Assembly (NCBI GenBank): GCA_012656075.1
Contig: JAAKBF010000164.1
Span: 124,001-188,000, forward strand
Direction of reading: 5' to 3'
Source of the DNA: Phytophthora hibernalis
Taxonomy: Eukaryota > Oomycota > Peronosporomycetes > Peronosporales > Peronosporaceae
Length of the DNA stretch: 64,000 nt
Shown here: piece after piece, positions 10,841 to 21,729 of the stretch
Numbering within the stretch: position 1 is the first letter of the stretch
Layout: each line of letters starts with the position of its first letter
Made by a program: the position numbers and the translations under genes
The notes under the pieces: model-generated
Databases searched by the model: none
What the model saw: the letters and a program-made list of their open reading frames with translations, nothing else
What the model was told of the DNA's origin: nothing

Positions 10841-12002
10841 CAGGCGTGTAGTGCATTGGCCAGCGAGCGAGCTGGAGGCTTTTCCCCATGTGGGATTGTC
10901 GACTCGGGATGTGGAGTCAAGACAAGCATCGTGAAGCCACGCTCTGCTTGTCAGTCGTTTCGGACGTGCCAATGGAATCGCAGCGGACCGCCGTCCCGTC
11001 AGAAATTCAATACACTCGCGCTTTGAATCTACGCGATGCAGAGTCGATTGCCTCCGTTTTAACACAGGAACGACTGGTCTCTGGCGCTCTCCAACACGGG
11101 CCATCTTCACACTTCGCTCCGTATGCCTTGCATGAACACGCAGCGTCTCACTTGCGCGGATCAAGTCGATTGGTTGGAAGAGCGAAAGAGGCTCTGGAAA
11201 TACATGCAAAGTTGCTTTACAAGGTTGAGCTCGTCGCCACAGTCTCCATCAATATACTGCTGAACAAGCATACTGTACAAGTTTGATACAGACGATCAGG
11301 ATGAGCGGTGACCGGCGGGGATGAGCGAACCGAATACATGCACCTGAACATGCACTTCGAGTGTCTGTAATTTATAGAGGACTCAGCGTTTACTCGGTCA
11401 CAAGCTGCCACAAAGTTCGAAGCTCGAACACACTGCACGTGAATGTACACAGTGTACTGTACAATGTACATATGTATAATGTGAGCGATCCAAGTTGAAG
11501 CCGAATGAGAGCGTCAAGATTCGAGTCTACGTGCCGAATCTGCAGCAAGAGCCACTTCTACTCATGTTCTTGCGACCAGTCGTACATGCACATGTAGCAC
11601 CGGCTCAGCCCTGCCACATTGCCCGAACCTTTCGTCGACTGTCGAGAACAACACCAACTGCGGCAGGACCGGGCGTTCGGCGACTTTAAAGACGACACTG
11701 TGTATGACTTGGCTGCTGCTGCTAACAATGACTGCACACAGTACCCGTTCCTCGGTTCTGTGAGGTGTGCGCTGTCGTCGTGGGTTGAACGTAGATAGCT
11801 TTATCCGTTGAATTTTTAAAAACAGCGCGTGGCTGCCTTGTTACACAAGACTCAGGTTTGCAAGCCGCATAAGCATTTGGCGTACTCGGTGGTGAGCACG
11901 GAGTCAAGTTTACGGGAAGTACAGTAAATTATCCCTAGCGTACTATGCCGCGGCTTGTGAATTTTTGGCATGTTCTCTGAATACGGTACTTCGAAGTATT
12001 TA
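10841..12002. other. Intergenic, no gene recognised
   Basis: Upstream of the HAD gene. Open frames here are short and without recognisable content. A small GTACA-rich patch lies at about 11435-11475. The interval ends at the TTAA that begins the piggyBac-like element. Confidence 0.55.
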
Positions 12003-13213
12003 TTAACCCTTTAACTACCGGACCACCTCGAAGGGGTCAATTCAGACCTCTACCAGAACGAATCAGTCGGATTTTTAAACCAATAGCCAGAATAAGGGTA
12101 GTGGCTTTCCACTTTTCAAAAGAGACCCCTCAAATCTGTTTTCTCTTCGCGTTATTAACCGAGTTGAGACATTGGAGACTTATGCGGCTTGAGTGGGGCG
12201 GTTGTCTGTGACTGGGAGCACTACGGCAGCGAGCTTCGGGAAGCAGGGGGTCGGATAGAGGGCAGAATTTCGCGGCGGAGACAACGTAATCGTGCCGTGC
12301 GATTTGCTCTACGCAGAATGTATCTCTACTTGAAAGAAGGAAGCATGAGAGGGGATGTACCCGCCTACGTCAACCGCAAGTTCGACCAACTCTGGCTAGA
12401 CAGCGCAAATGTATGTTCAGTGTATATTATCAAGCTGTTAGCAATGCCAGCCCTTCAACACACGTGATTGATCTTTTTGCTCGCTTGCGTGTGAATGCAA
12501 CAGGATCGTGCGTTGTCGCGCGGCAGACACCCTCCAGCGCTTCGCGAAGTGCGGGTGATCGTGCTTTGAACACATCTTGGTAGTGGAAAACACTAAAACA
12601 TTCAACGTGGAAGCCACGCTCGCATTTTGTGCAGCCGTTTCTTGATTTCTTGGCAATCCCTCTCTAAGACTGCACAGATAGCACGTGAGCTTACCGTTGC
12701 TGTATTTGGTCGTGTTGGGCTTAATGCTATGCACGGACGCATCAGCTCCGACCACCTCCTCTAACAGTTCATGATGCCGCTGCTTCTTCCGGCGGGACTG
12801 CTGGCGCCTGAGCGCTTTCTCGTTTCGTGTCAGGCTGTCCGCGATTCGTCGTTTGAACTCGCGCAGTGTCGGTGTTGTGCTCATAATTCTCTTCATCAAA
12901 GAAAAAAAGCCTTGATCGTTGCCATGTCTAACATCCACGTGAGCAGTGTCATATCATGCCGCTTTTCGCGGCGCCGAGTAGGATTTGTCGAGCGGATTGA
13001 TTAACTCGATCAACTCTGTTCATGAAGCGGTTGTATACGGCGACCACAGTCGGGGCCATGAATATCTTGCGGTGGAGTACACGGTCGTCAGTCTATCGTT
13101 TTCTGGATACAAGCCGTGGCAGCATGGCACAGCCTCGTCGGATGACCCAGGGAGTGTCCGCACTGATGGAGTTGCGTGAAGGTCGTTTGAATAAACAATT
13201 ACCACTTTATGGT

Positions 13214-14205
13214 TGTGGAGAAGCGGAATGTCGATGGGCGGCATAATGCTGAATGCCGACGTAAAGCGGAGTGCCGGAGAACGACGAAGCCAAGCAGACA
13301 GATTGATGGATGTCGACACGGAGCGACGGGAAAAGGAATTTTCTGCACGAAAGACGGAGTCGGATCAGACGTTAGTCCTGCCACAACCGTGGGACGAGGC
13401 CTGCGACATGGGGAACCTCGATCGGAGGCAATGTTTACGGCCCGATCTACGACCCCGACCGACGGACCCCGGTCTGGCAACTCGACGGGCCCCGATCTAG
13501 CAACTTAGAAACCCCGACCAAGCAACTCGGAAGACCCCGATCAAGCAACTCGACTGACCCCGATGTGGCAACTCGGTCACGTGATCAGAGTAAATCAGGA
13601 CAACGATGATGGGTAAGCACGACGGAAAGTGATAGGAAGAAAGCCAGAGGGCCAACGAGTGGCGAGGAAGGCACTGATAGGATAGGACAACATAAGGGTC
13701 AGTCGCGAATTCTCTTTGTGATACGCAAGTGGATTTCCTTCGTTCCAAAAGCCAGCAGCCTCGACCGAGAAGAGCCCCAGGATAACCGGCCCCGTCGTCC
13801 GCTGCTGGAGCGGTGTACTCAACCCCAACATCCCGTGCCCAATAGGAGGGACACGTTAAACGATACCGTCCAGGCGTTGCTGATAACCCGACGCCGAAGA
13901 CGAAGAACGCACCGGCCCGATAGCGCCGTGCACAACCGAGGAAACGCCGGACCGATAACGCTGCACGCCCAAGGTCAAAGAAGAGAGGACATCGTCACGA
14001 ACGAGTGAGACGTCAGAGCAAGAGCGACGCAGAGCGAGGAGAATCCGCGCTGCGCCTGAGAAGCACGATTTTAGGTTCTTAACCTACTTGGACCACACCC
14101 CACCCAGAGATACGCTACTCAAACAACCGGGAATTTGCCGGACGCTAGCGCGAAGGGTTTGTGCGAGGACGACTTTGCAGATTTCTGCTAAGGCGCTACT
14201 CCACA
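13214..14205. mobile_element. Solo LTR (992 bp) inserted in the piggyBac transposase
   Basis: The segment begins TGTGGAG and ends CTCCACA, the TG...CA inverted ends of an LTR, with outer inverted agreement TGTGGAGAAGCG / TGTGGAGTAGCG. It is flanked by TGGT (13210-13213) and CGGT (14206-14209), a 4-bp target duplication with one changed base. Removing the insert and one duplicate restores the uninterrupted transposase reading YKDHKVVIVYSND. It contains no retrotransposon coding sequence, so it is best read as a solo LTR left by recombination. Gypsy or copia origin is not determined. Confidence 0.8.
13477..13580. repeat. Minisatellite of about 23 bp inside the solo LTR
   Basis: About 4.5 imperfect units of the form GCAACTCGNNNGACCCCGAT plus three bases occur head to tail. 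Weaker related GACCCCGAC pieces continue to the left (13450-13475). Confidence 0.8.
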
Positions 14206-15669
14206 CGGTCCTTGTAGACGACGTAGCCAGCTCGGTTTGCTAACAAAAGAGATGGTTGGTACGTTGTTTGCCGTGCTAAGGGTCGTTTCTTTTGCGCTTT
14301 TTGATCGTCGGCCTCTTTCTTCTTCCAGCCTGCTTCAGGATTGACAGCAGCTACTAACTCCCAAACACCACGATCCGCCTCCGCAACTCGCCGTATAGTC
14401 CTCCACCACTGGTTGGTCCACTTATCTATCAAGTTTATTCGCACAGTCCCGATCGTGTGCATTTCGCCGTCAGTGAACGCAAGTATGGCGTTCGCGAAGG
14501 TGTGTCGGGTATAGAAATTGTCGGAGACCATTAGCCTGTAGCCACTAGGCGAGCGCAGTATCTTCGATTGATGACCAACCATAGCTAGCCATAATGATGT
14601 TGCTGAATTCCCGCTTATTGTGATGTCGTCTCGAGCAAGAGTGTTATATAGAGCTGTCCGTAACATGGGAAAGCGCTGAGTATATCGCTGTGCTGGTGTT
14701 GTCAACTGCGTGTTCCCTGAAGAATTATCGCACATAGAGCGAGTCCCAGCCTACAACAGCGTAGAAGCGCACACCGTACTTGTCAGGTTTGGACGGCATG
14801 TACGTCCGAGCTCTGGAACGTGCCTTGGTGCGCACCGTCATCTCATCAATGCTACTAACACCGGTGGGCACTGCGAACTGTGCGATCGCTTATGAAAGTA
14901 CGCGAGCAGCATTCGACTGTGCCAGAGTGGGTCGTGCAGCTTGTCCAGTAACGGGTCGTCGGGCGAGTGAATTGTAGTGCAGCTCGTATGTTCTGGAAGC
15001 GCGTCCTTGGCATGGTCTGTATGAAAGCCGCCTAATCCAAGAAGCGACTGTCGGACCAATATTCTGAAATCTCGTTGATGGCACAAATACTCATCGCAAT
15101 TTCCAGACCGCAGTAAGCATTGAACACACTTTCAGTCGACTTAGATTTGCTGCGAACTGTCAGCACATCAGAACTCCAAGTCTGCAAACTGTGACGGAAC
15201 GTAACCGTGAAGAATAGGGAAAACAGTCCATACCCAGCGCTATCTTCGTAGGCCTTGACAACTTTTGCCTCAGCGACAACATGGAGGCCGCTCTGCATGT
15301 TTAATGACTCCATGTAAGCTTTAGCAAACTATTTGGACCGTCGACACTGGAAGCAGCGACGATACTGACGCCTGAACCTGTTAACCTCGTGCTGGTCTGC
15401 TGTTGCCCGATGTCGGTGGCGATGGGCATGTCGTCTAACAACGACATGTCATTGAGCGAGCCGTGCTGGCTGTGGTCGCTGAGAACGGAATGAATGCTGC
15501 TATCGTCACTGAGCAACGCCTGCATGGGTAAGTACTGCTTGCAGGCTGCCGTGTTGGACGGGGAGCGGTGATAGGCTGTCATAGACGACTGGAAGTGCTG
15601 TCATGTCGTCGACAATGCCGCTAATAGATGGTATGATGCTACCAATTTCTCTCACTTTCAGATTCCCCC

Positions 15670-15707
15670 GCAAGCACGCAGACCCCCTGCAAGCACGCAG
15701 AGCCCCC
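15670..15707. repeat. Two-copy 18-bp direct repeat
   Basis: Two adjacent copies of GCAAGCACGCAGA followed by a C run, in the N-terminal coding part of the decayed transposase. Confidence 0.7.
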
Positions 15708-15742
15708 TTCGGGTTGTCTGGCGACACCTGAACTCAAGCGAG

Positions 15743-16255
15743 ATGAAGCACATTCTAAACGCTAGTCTAACGCATGATGTCTATATTTTTACAGTGAAAA
15801 AGGCTCAAGGAAGGGAGGAGAAGCGAATCTGGGTAGTATGCGCCTGTGAAATAGTAAACAAGCCAACAAAGACGTCAGCAAATATGTCGACCAAGGTTTG
15901 GCCACAGCGAGGTGAAATATGGCATCTCGAAATGAGGCAAGCTGTCCCAGCAAGGTATATTTTCTAACTCTGTATGTTACACATTTAATGACCTCTAATC
16001 GTGTACTTTTGTGCTAGCGTGTACGATGCCCTACAGCCCGTCAAACCACGCTCAACCGAAAGGATGGCTTTGGCTGTCATGTTAGTCGCGTTCTCACACG
16101 AGACCTCGCATGAAATGGATTATGAAAAAGAAACGGGTTGCGAACAAGCTCTCAAGGTATGATGATGTCGGTACACCTTAACGCACAATCTAATCGTGTA
16201 TATGCGGGGTATCGCGTACCGTGTCCGCTTGCAGTCGGTGCAACCTCCTAGGTGA
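15743..16255 (+). CDS. Hypothetical spliced gene inside the piggyBac-like element
   Basis: Three exons can be read: 15743-15954, 16018-16156 and 16235-16255. Intron 1 (15955-16017) has donor GTATAT and acceptor GTGCTAG. Intron 2 (16157-16234) has donor GTATGA and acceptor TTGCAG. The joined frame runs without a stop from MKHILNASLTHDV through KPRSTERMALAVMLVAF and SHETSHEMDYEKETGC to SVQPPR-stop, about 123 residues. No family was recognised and the ATG is only the first in frame. It lies antisense-divergent to the transposase, so it could be an accessory gene of the element or a chance arrangement. Confidence 0.3.
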
Positions 16256-17329
16256 TGCAAACCGCGGCATGGATAATGAATGCGACATCAACGCTCGCCA
16301 GGACCGCGGACAGCTGTCATATTGTATCGTCCTAGTAAGGGCTACAAAGTGATGCTCTCGTTGAGGTCTACACTCAGCCAAATGCGTATGTGTGTACGAC
16401 AAGGACAAATCCGACAAATGCGGAGCGAAGCTGCACCTGTTGTGCTGCTCTGCGACGATGTATCGTAATGAATGAGTTGAGGGTGTGCCATTGGGCACAC
16501 CCATTTTGTTTTGATCGCTAAGTTTGCTTATCATGTACCATACCTGCTAATAAACCCAAATGCTGTATGATACATATTAAGGTATATTGCGGTAAAGGGA
16601 AGAGCTCTACAGACATGCTTCTCATAACGCATTTGGAGTTGGGGCATTTGTGCGTAATCTACTGCAAGCTTTCAGTCCTATCGTTCCAAAAGTGGCGAGC
16701 CCTTGACCAGCGATCTCGAGCCGACTGACGCTTCCGTGCACAGTGAATCCTCAGGAAGTGTAGCACGCCTTCCGTTTCAAAAAGGTCGATTGTGTGGCAT
16801 GCCTTCTTCAGCGAGAAGAAGCTGAAGATGTGTCCAAGAGAGGTGAATAATCAAGTGCCAATGCTACGGTGGAAGGTGCGCATGCAGCAAAACGGGCTCG
16901 TCGTACGACTATGGGTGTGATGACTGACTGGGCAGTTGGCGGCGCCTATCCGTTCATATAGAGTTTTTGTAAGGCCAAATGTCACGTCGTTTAGGTCAAT
17001 GTATCGGTTCATGATGTTGTCGATTATGCACTCACTGCTCACGGCTGTGAATGGGTTTGGCTCCGCTCTAACACACAATTGGACTGTATTTTGTGCCCAA
17101 TATACACCTTAGCTCCGGTATCATGCACATTCCGGCACAATTAATCTGTAGCATACACGATAGAGATAGACCCTGCGGTCGAGGTATAAGTTTAGGCTGT
17201 GGCTATCCACTATACATGTTAGCAAAGTATATAGCGTTCAGTACGAAAACCCTTACCCGCAGATACAAGTTAGACCGTCTAGGGTTTAGGCTGATGGGGG
17301 CGAAAACACGTCCGGGCTCAAGAGGTTAA

Positions 17330-19100
17330 TAACATATCCGGTCCAGTTCTAAGCGAACGATACACGTATTTAATTCATGTACTTACGTACCGGTAACCTA
17401 GAAGAGTAATTTTAGTTACATTTGCTCTTTGAATTTATATCCAGAGTTTGCAAACGAGGTCTGGATTTCTGAAACCTTCTGTAATAAGATTTGGTTTTAA
17501 ATCCTGCCATATTTGATAACCGGATCGATTATTATTTATTTGTGGCATCCGCAGAAGATTAGGACAAACAAGTTTATGATATGATATCATTTAAAATCGT
17601 ATTTTACCTGCAGCAGATGATTTATCCAGACAGTTTGAGCTACATTTTGGATGTTTTTCTTCGAGCAACACACTACTATTAATACATTCCCAGTTTGCTT
17701 GGGGTCATTCCGGCTTTGCTTGCTATTTTTGAAGTGTTGGTGTAAACTACACATGTAACCCAACGTAACCGAAGTATATATTTAGTCCGAGTTTGGCAGG
17801 TGTATAATACCGAGCACTGTTTTCTACAGTGGTGTGTAGATAATTCAGTACGTTTGGAATATATTGAAGAGCTTCCCGGTAAAGAGATTTTTGGCTATTG
17901 TCCGGCATTCATACAGTGTAGGTGTAGTACCGGTAAGAATATGCGTGCGTTGTTGCATTGTCGACTTATCTTCTCACTGTCATGCAAGACTACGTACATA
18001 ATTTAAAATCGCATCAGTCACGGAAACTTATTCGTGCAAGTTGGGCGTACAATTTCCTGCAGCTATCTTGGTCAACAAAATTTAGGGAAATTACTACGCC
18101 CGGTGGCCTATGGATACACGGTAAGAAAGCTACACGCATTGGGAGGGGTTTCGTTTGAGTAAATACGCAGGCATGATTGGCATAGTTACAAGTAGCAACC
18201 GTTTAATTAGAAGTGATGTGATGCTAGATCGATGAATTTAGGATTCCCTAAACACTCCTTCAACCAACATGTTGCTAATACTTCGAAGTACAGCTTATTT
18301 TTCGCCTTCATTTGAGTACCGTTCCTATTAGTATCTCCGAATCGATACAATCAAAAAAGGCGTACATGAATATGAAGTGCATTTTGCACGACGAATTCCA
18401 ATCCATTTTCTCACTTTGATACTTAGTTTGCTGAGCGGATTATTATCAAGGGTGACCCAAATGACATAGCTGACAACCATTCTTAACTTTTGTATCGTGC
18501 AGTCTTCGGCTCAACTCCGTCAGAACTAGCCGTGAATGTACCCGGGTAGAAGACCATGTTACGATCAAAGTGTATCTCGAATTCCATAATCCCGATGGTG
18601 TTGTGTTATTTTGTTATGTTTTGCTGCTTATTCTCACGTGCTGCAGGAATCCCATACCTATTTTTATGTGGCCCGAGGCCAATACTCGAGAAAGCTCATT
18701 GAAGGAAATATCTTGTGCTTACATGTGCGGAGATGAAGTAATCTTCTTGATACCGGTAGTATCACATACACCATATCTATCTTACTGCGAAATTGACTCA
18801 TCAAGCGCAATCACTATAATAGCGCTGAAGCAATTTTCGAGTGTTATCCAGGTCGTCTACCTACATGTACAAATTGCGTCTACATGTACACACATGTACT
18901 TATTCATCCCTTCTACGTCGAAGTATAAAAAGTGTGACCCATATGGGTCACTCTTGATAATAATCCTTACTGAGCTCAAAAGTAGCTGTTCCGTGCGAAG
19001 TCGCGGCTTTGTTTAAGAGGACTGGATTATCGAAAATACGCATATTATGCGGCGAACAAAAAGATACTTACCCACCATTTAGAGTTATCGAGAATATTTA
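17330..19100. other. AT-rich gene-free interval
   Basis: No coding region, RNA gene or clear repeat was recognised. The longest frame (18570-19016) has no recognisable motif and the biased composition of chance ORFs. Confidence 0.6.
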
Positions 19101-19132
19101 ATTAGTACCGTGCACTTGTACACTGGAACGGA

Positions 19133-19930
19133 GTGTGCTCCGAGGTCGGGGAAGCCGCGGCAAAAATTACAAGACGGACACTCGGAAGGACTAGTGAGGA
19201 CGGTCGCACGCATTTGCCAGTGAGCACCGACCATAAATATCTACTGTTCTGTGGCGGGCGAGTCAGCGGTAAGAAGAAGGAGGCTACAAGTGGAGCAATC
19301 GTAATACGAGTTGGGGGCACGACACAAGATGCTGCTGTCTGTTGGTTGAGCTCTATGTCCTATGCGACTAGGAACGTCACTTTGCCCAGCGCGTGCAGTC
19401 TTGGACTCCTCACCGGACTGGCAGAATGCGCGAGGCAGCGGTACTCCCCACTTCATGTGGTCGGAGACACGGCGTCGGTGGTGACGCAGCATCAGAGGCG
19501 GAAACCGACGAAGGCACCAGCATGGAGGGCGGCTTACTGGAAGAGTAGACGCATCATCGATCATCTGACAATTCGAGGGTGGCACATACATCTGCGGGAC
19601 AACAACATCATGGTGGACACGTTATCGAGGTTGGCCATGGACAGCCGGTCAGTATACAACTCCCCCTGAGTGGTGATCTGGAACAAACTAAACAGTGGGA
19701 GAAGGTGACACAGAACATGGGGACAGACATGTTACCGTGGCTAGGGACAATGGAAGACATGACACAAGAGGCTGCCATGGTCGACTACCGTCATGGAGGC
19801 CGGCGAGGCACGGGGAGACGTAAGTCTGGACCGGGAAAATGCTAACAGTTGACATAGGGGCAAGTGTTAGAACGGACATCAGAAGTCGTTAGGTTACCTA
19901 AGTGACATCAATGTACCCCACTGAAAAACG
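19133..19930 (+). pseudogene. Retroelement RNase H fragment, copy A
   Basis: The frame 19133-19669 reads KYLLFCGGRVSGKKKEATSG, AIVIRVGG, SLGLLTGLAECARQRYSPLH, VVGDTASVV, and GWHIHLRDNNIMVDTLSRLA, the layout of an RNase H domain from an oomycete retroelement polymerase. The first catalytic Asp (usually FDGG) reads FCGG, so it is dead. A shifted tail ends TMEDMTQEAAMVD and RRGTGRRKSGPGKC. The same tail and the following noncoding TAAGTGACAT..AATGTACC..CACTGAAAAAC recur in copy B at 54870-55530, marking a shared 3' end. Confidence 0.7.
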
Positions 19931-21233
19931 AAAACGAGAATATTTAACACACCATACCTGACTCAATCGGAACGGAAAACAGCATTCAGTGGGGATTTTG
20001 AGCAAAACGAACCCCGCAACTATGATTTTGAAACATAATGAAAGCGTAAATTCTAGCTTGTTTCTTTCTGCTTCGATTGAGGCTCGTTTCAACTTAACAC
20101 ATTACGTAGTTTTTGAAATATTGCGCCGTGAACAAGGGTCCCAGTGCTAGGAGGCCATTACACCTTCTCTTCAATTTTCAAGTAGCGGTGCCACAGTTAC
20201 GTGGACCACACAGCAAACGACCATTTGCCCAACACGCAGCAGATTGCTGTGCGGACGGCTCCATCATCGACACTGTAATCGGGCCATTATATCATAGTGA
20301 TAATGCACGCGCTGCTGCAAACAATACCAGAACAGCAGAAGACGGTGGATGCGTAGTTCGTCAAGCAGACCAGTGCAGCCAGCGAACAGAAGACAGCTAA
20401 AACACACTTCAGACGAGCCTCTTGTACGCACGGTGTGTCGCTCTCTCTGAATATTGCGGCAACTTGTACACGTAACGCTCACTTGATAAACCCGGCACGT
20501 ACGCGAGCGGGCTGGCGAAGATTCCTCTCGAGGAGAAGAAGGATGGTCGAGATGACAGTCTTGCCAGCGGGAACGTGTGCCCATCTTCAAGGTACCACTA
20601 AGGGCTAGGTTAATCATGTCATTTTGAGAGCAGTGACCTCTGCTCATGAAGTCAATGCATTTGGCCGGAGATATTATTTTGAAGACGCTGATTCATCAAA
20701 TCACTAAAGGCGACATCTTCTGCAAGTCGTAAATGGGCTTAACAACATCACTAAGTGTCTTAATCTATTAATTTTAAAGCTCTGACACCCGGTGCGGGGT
20801 TCGTTGTTTCAAACCCCCACTTTTAGCTACTGGTATACGGTGTTAATTAATTAAAAAGTCGACCGCCTGTTTTTCGTACCTACTTCCAACTTATTTTGAT
20901 AAAAATCGATCGAGTGGTTCTGGATGTGAGGCCCAAGCCATGCACGTATAGGCGTGCACCGCGATGTCCGGCAGGAACCACTTCGGTGGATAAATTATAT
21001 TTAACTTTATTGTAATACAACAAATCTCAAAAATGTAAAGGCTTACAGTCGGATCGATATAGCTTAGTTTTTGTTAGCAAATTTTTGAACAAAATGAAAC
21101 TTCATATATAAATACACGGTGGATATTTTAAAACTCTTTACTCTTTTTATAACTATGTTAACACTATGTATTTGTTTTCGAGTACAATGGTAAGGCGATC
21201 TCGACGCTATTAACTAATATCACTGTGTGGCTA
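19931..21233. other. Intergenic, nothing recognised
   Basis: Contains only short frames without motifs and AT-rich sequence up to the copia target site. Confidence 0.55.
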
Positions 21234-21238
21234 CAAAT

Positions 21239-21485
21239 TGGCACGATGCGCAGGCGAGTGTCAGTGCGAGGAAGAGCTTAGTTAGCAGGAAAATGACGCA
21301 ACGGAACACACGTGCTTCCCACTGAGCAAGTTTGGGATTGAGGGGGAAACCTCGAAGGTGCCAACCCCTCTGTTAGCTGCAACTAACTACCAACGGGTTC
21401 AAGTAACCTGTCCCAGACAACCATTGCCGACCTTGGCTAGTCCCAGACTATGTCCACCGGACACAGCAGCACGACATTCGCCACA
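21239..21485 (-). repeat. 3' LTR of the copia element
   Basis: 247 bp, TGGCACGATG...ATTCGCCACA on the plus strand. Nearly identical to 26684-26931; differences include CTTAG/CTAG, AAAATG/AAGATG, CAAGTA/CAAATA, GGCTAG/GGGTAG and a missing AG. Confidence 0.93.
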
Positions 21486-21494
21486 CTCCCACTT
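21486..21494 (-). other. Polypurine tract of the copia element
   Basis: AAGTGGGAG on the minus strand lies immediately upstream of the 3' LTR, where plus-strand DNA synthesis of a retrotransposon is primed. Confidence 0.65.
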
Positions 21495-21729
21495 CGTGGT
21501 GCTGGCTCCAGACTGGCTGCTCACGTCTGCACGTCTTGGCCCGCTCGCTCGCCTTGCAGTTCTGCTGCAGAAGGCACAAGCTGTGCATTCAGAAGTGTTC
21601 GCAGTTTTCTGAATTGTGTTGGCCCGAGCGGCTTTGTCAGAATGTCGGCAATCATCTCTTCCGATGGCCAGTACTCGATAGCAAATTCCTTTCGCTCTAC
21701 ATAGTCCCGAACCTTGTGATACTTGAGAT

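Larger units (their letters stand above)
12450..15600 (-). pseudogene. piggyBac-type transposase, broken
   Basis: Pieces in order on the minus strand: a low-complexity N-terminus (about 15600-15310), GLEIAMSICAINEISEYWSD (about 15090), PLWHSRMLLAYFHKRS (about 14910), SKPDKYGVRFYAVVGWDSLY (about 14800-14750), SDNFYTRHTFANAILAFTDG with GTVRINLIDKW (14540-14430), AGYVVYKD (about 14210), then after a 992-bp insertion HKVVIVYSNDLHATPS (about 13200-13250) and CCHGLYP. The end is a cysteine-rich segment (CYLCSL, CTKCERGFHVECFSVFHY, about 12690-12570) typical of piggyBac transposases. Stops and frame changes occur throughout, so no active enzyme is expected. Family known for cut-and-paste at TTAA. 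Confidence 0.78.
12003..17329 (-). mobile_element. piggyBac-like DNA transposon, degenerate, TTAA-bounded
   Basis: The element is defined by a decayed piggyBac-type transposase on the minus strand and by candidate ends next to TTAA. The left end reads TTAA then CCCTTTAACTACCGGACC; the right end, on the complement, reads TTAA (17326-17329) then CCTCTTGAGCCCGGACG. The ends agree only imperfectly (about two thirds of bases) but both sit at TTAA, the piggyBac target. Total 5.3 kb, of which 992 bp is an inserted solo LTR. Besides the transposase it holds plus-strand open segments: one at 12189-12415 (YLYLKEGSMRGDVPAYVNRKFDQ, split; not recognised) and the spliced candidate at 15743-16255. The transposase core is secure; the exact ends are inference. 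Confidence 0.5.

Noticed and set aside
10888..11286. 132-codon frame upstream of the HAD gene
   Set aside because: No recognisable motif, no splice or promoter support, and it overlaps the likely promoter region.
13477..13580. Regularly spaced repeats considered as a CRISPR array
   Set aside because: The repeats are directly adjacent with no unique spacers and lie in an LTR of a eukaryotic genome.
18570..19016. 148-codon open frame in the AT-rich gap
   Set aside because: No signal, domain or homologous neighbour; composition is that of random AT-rich DNA.
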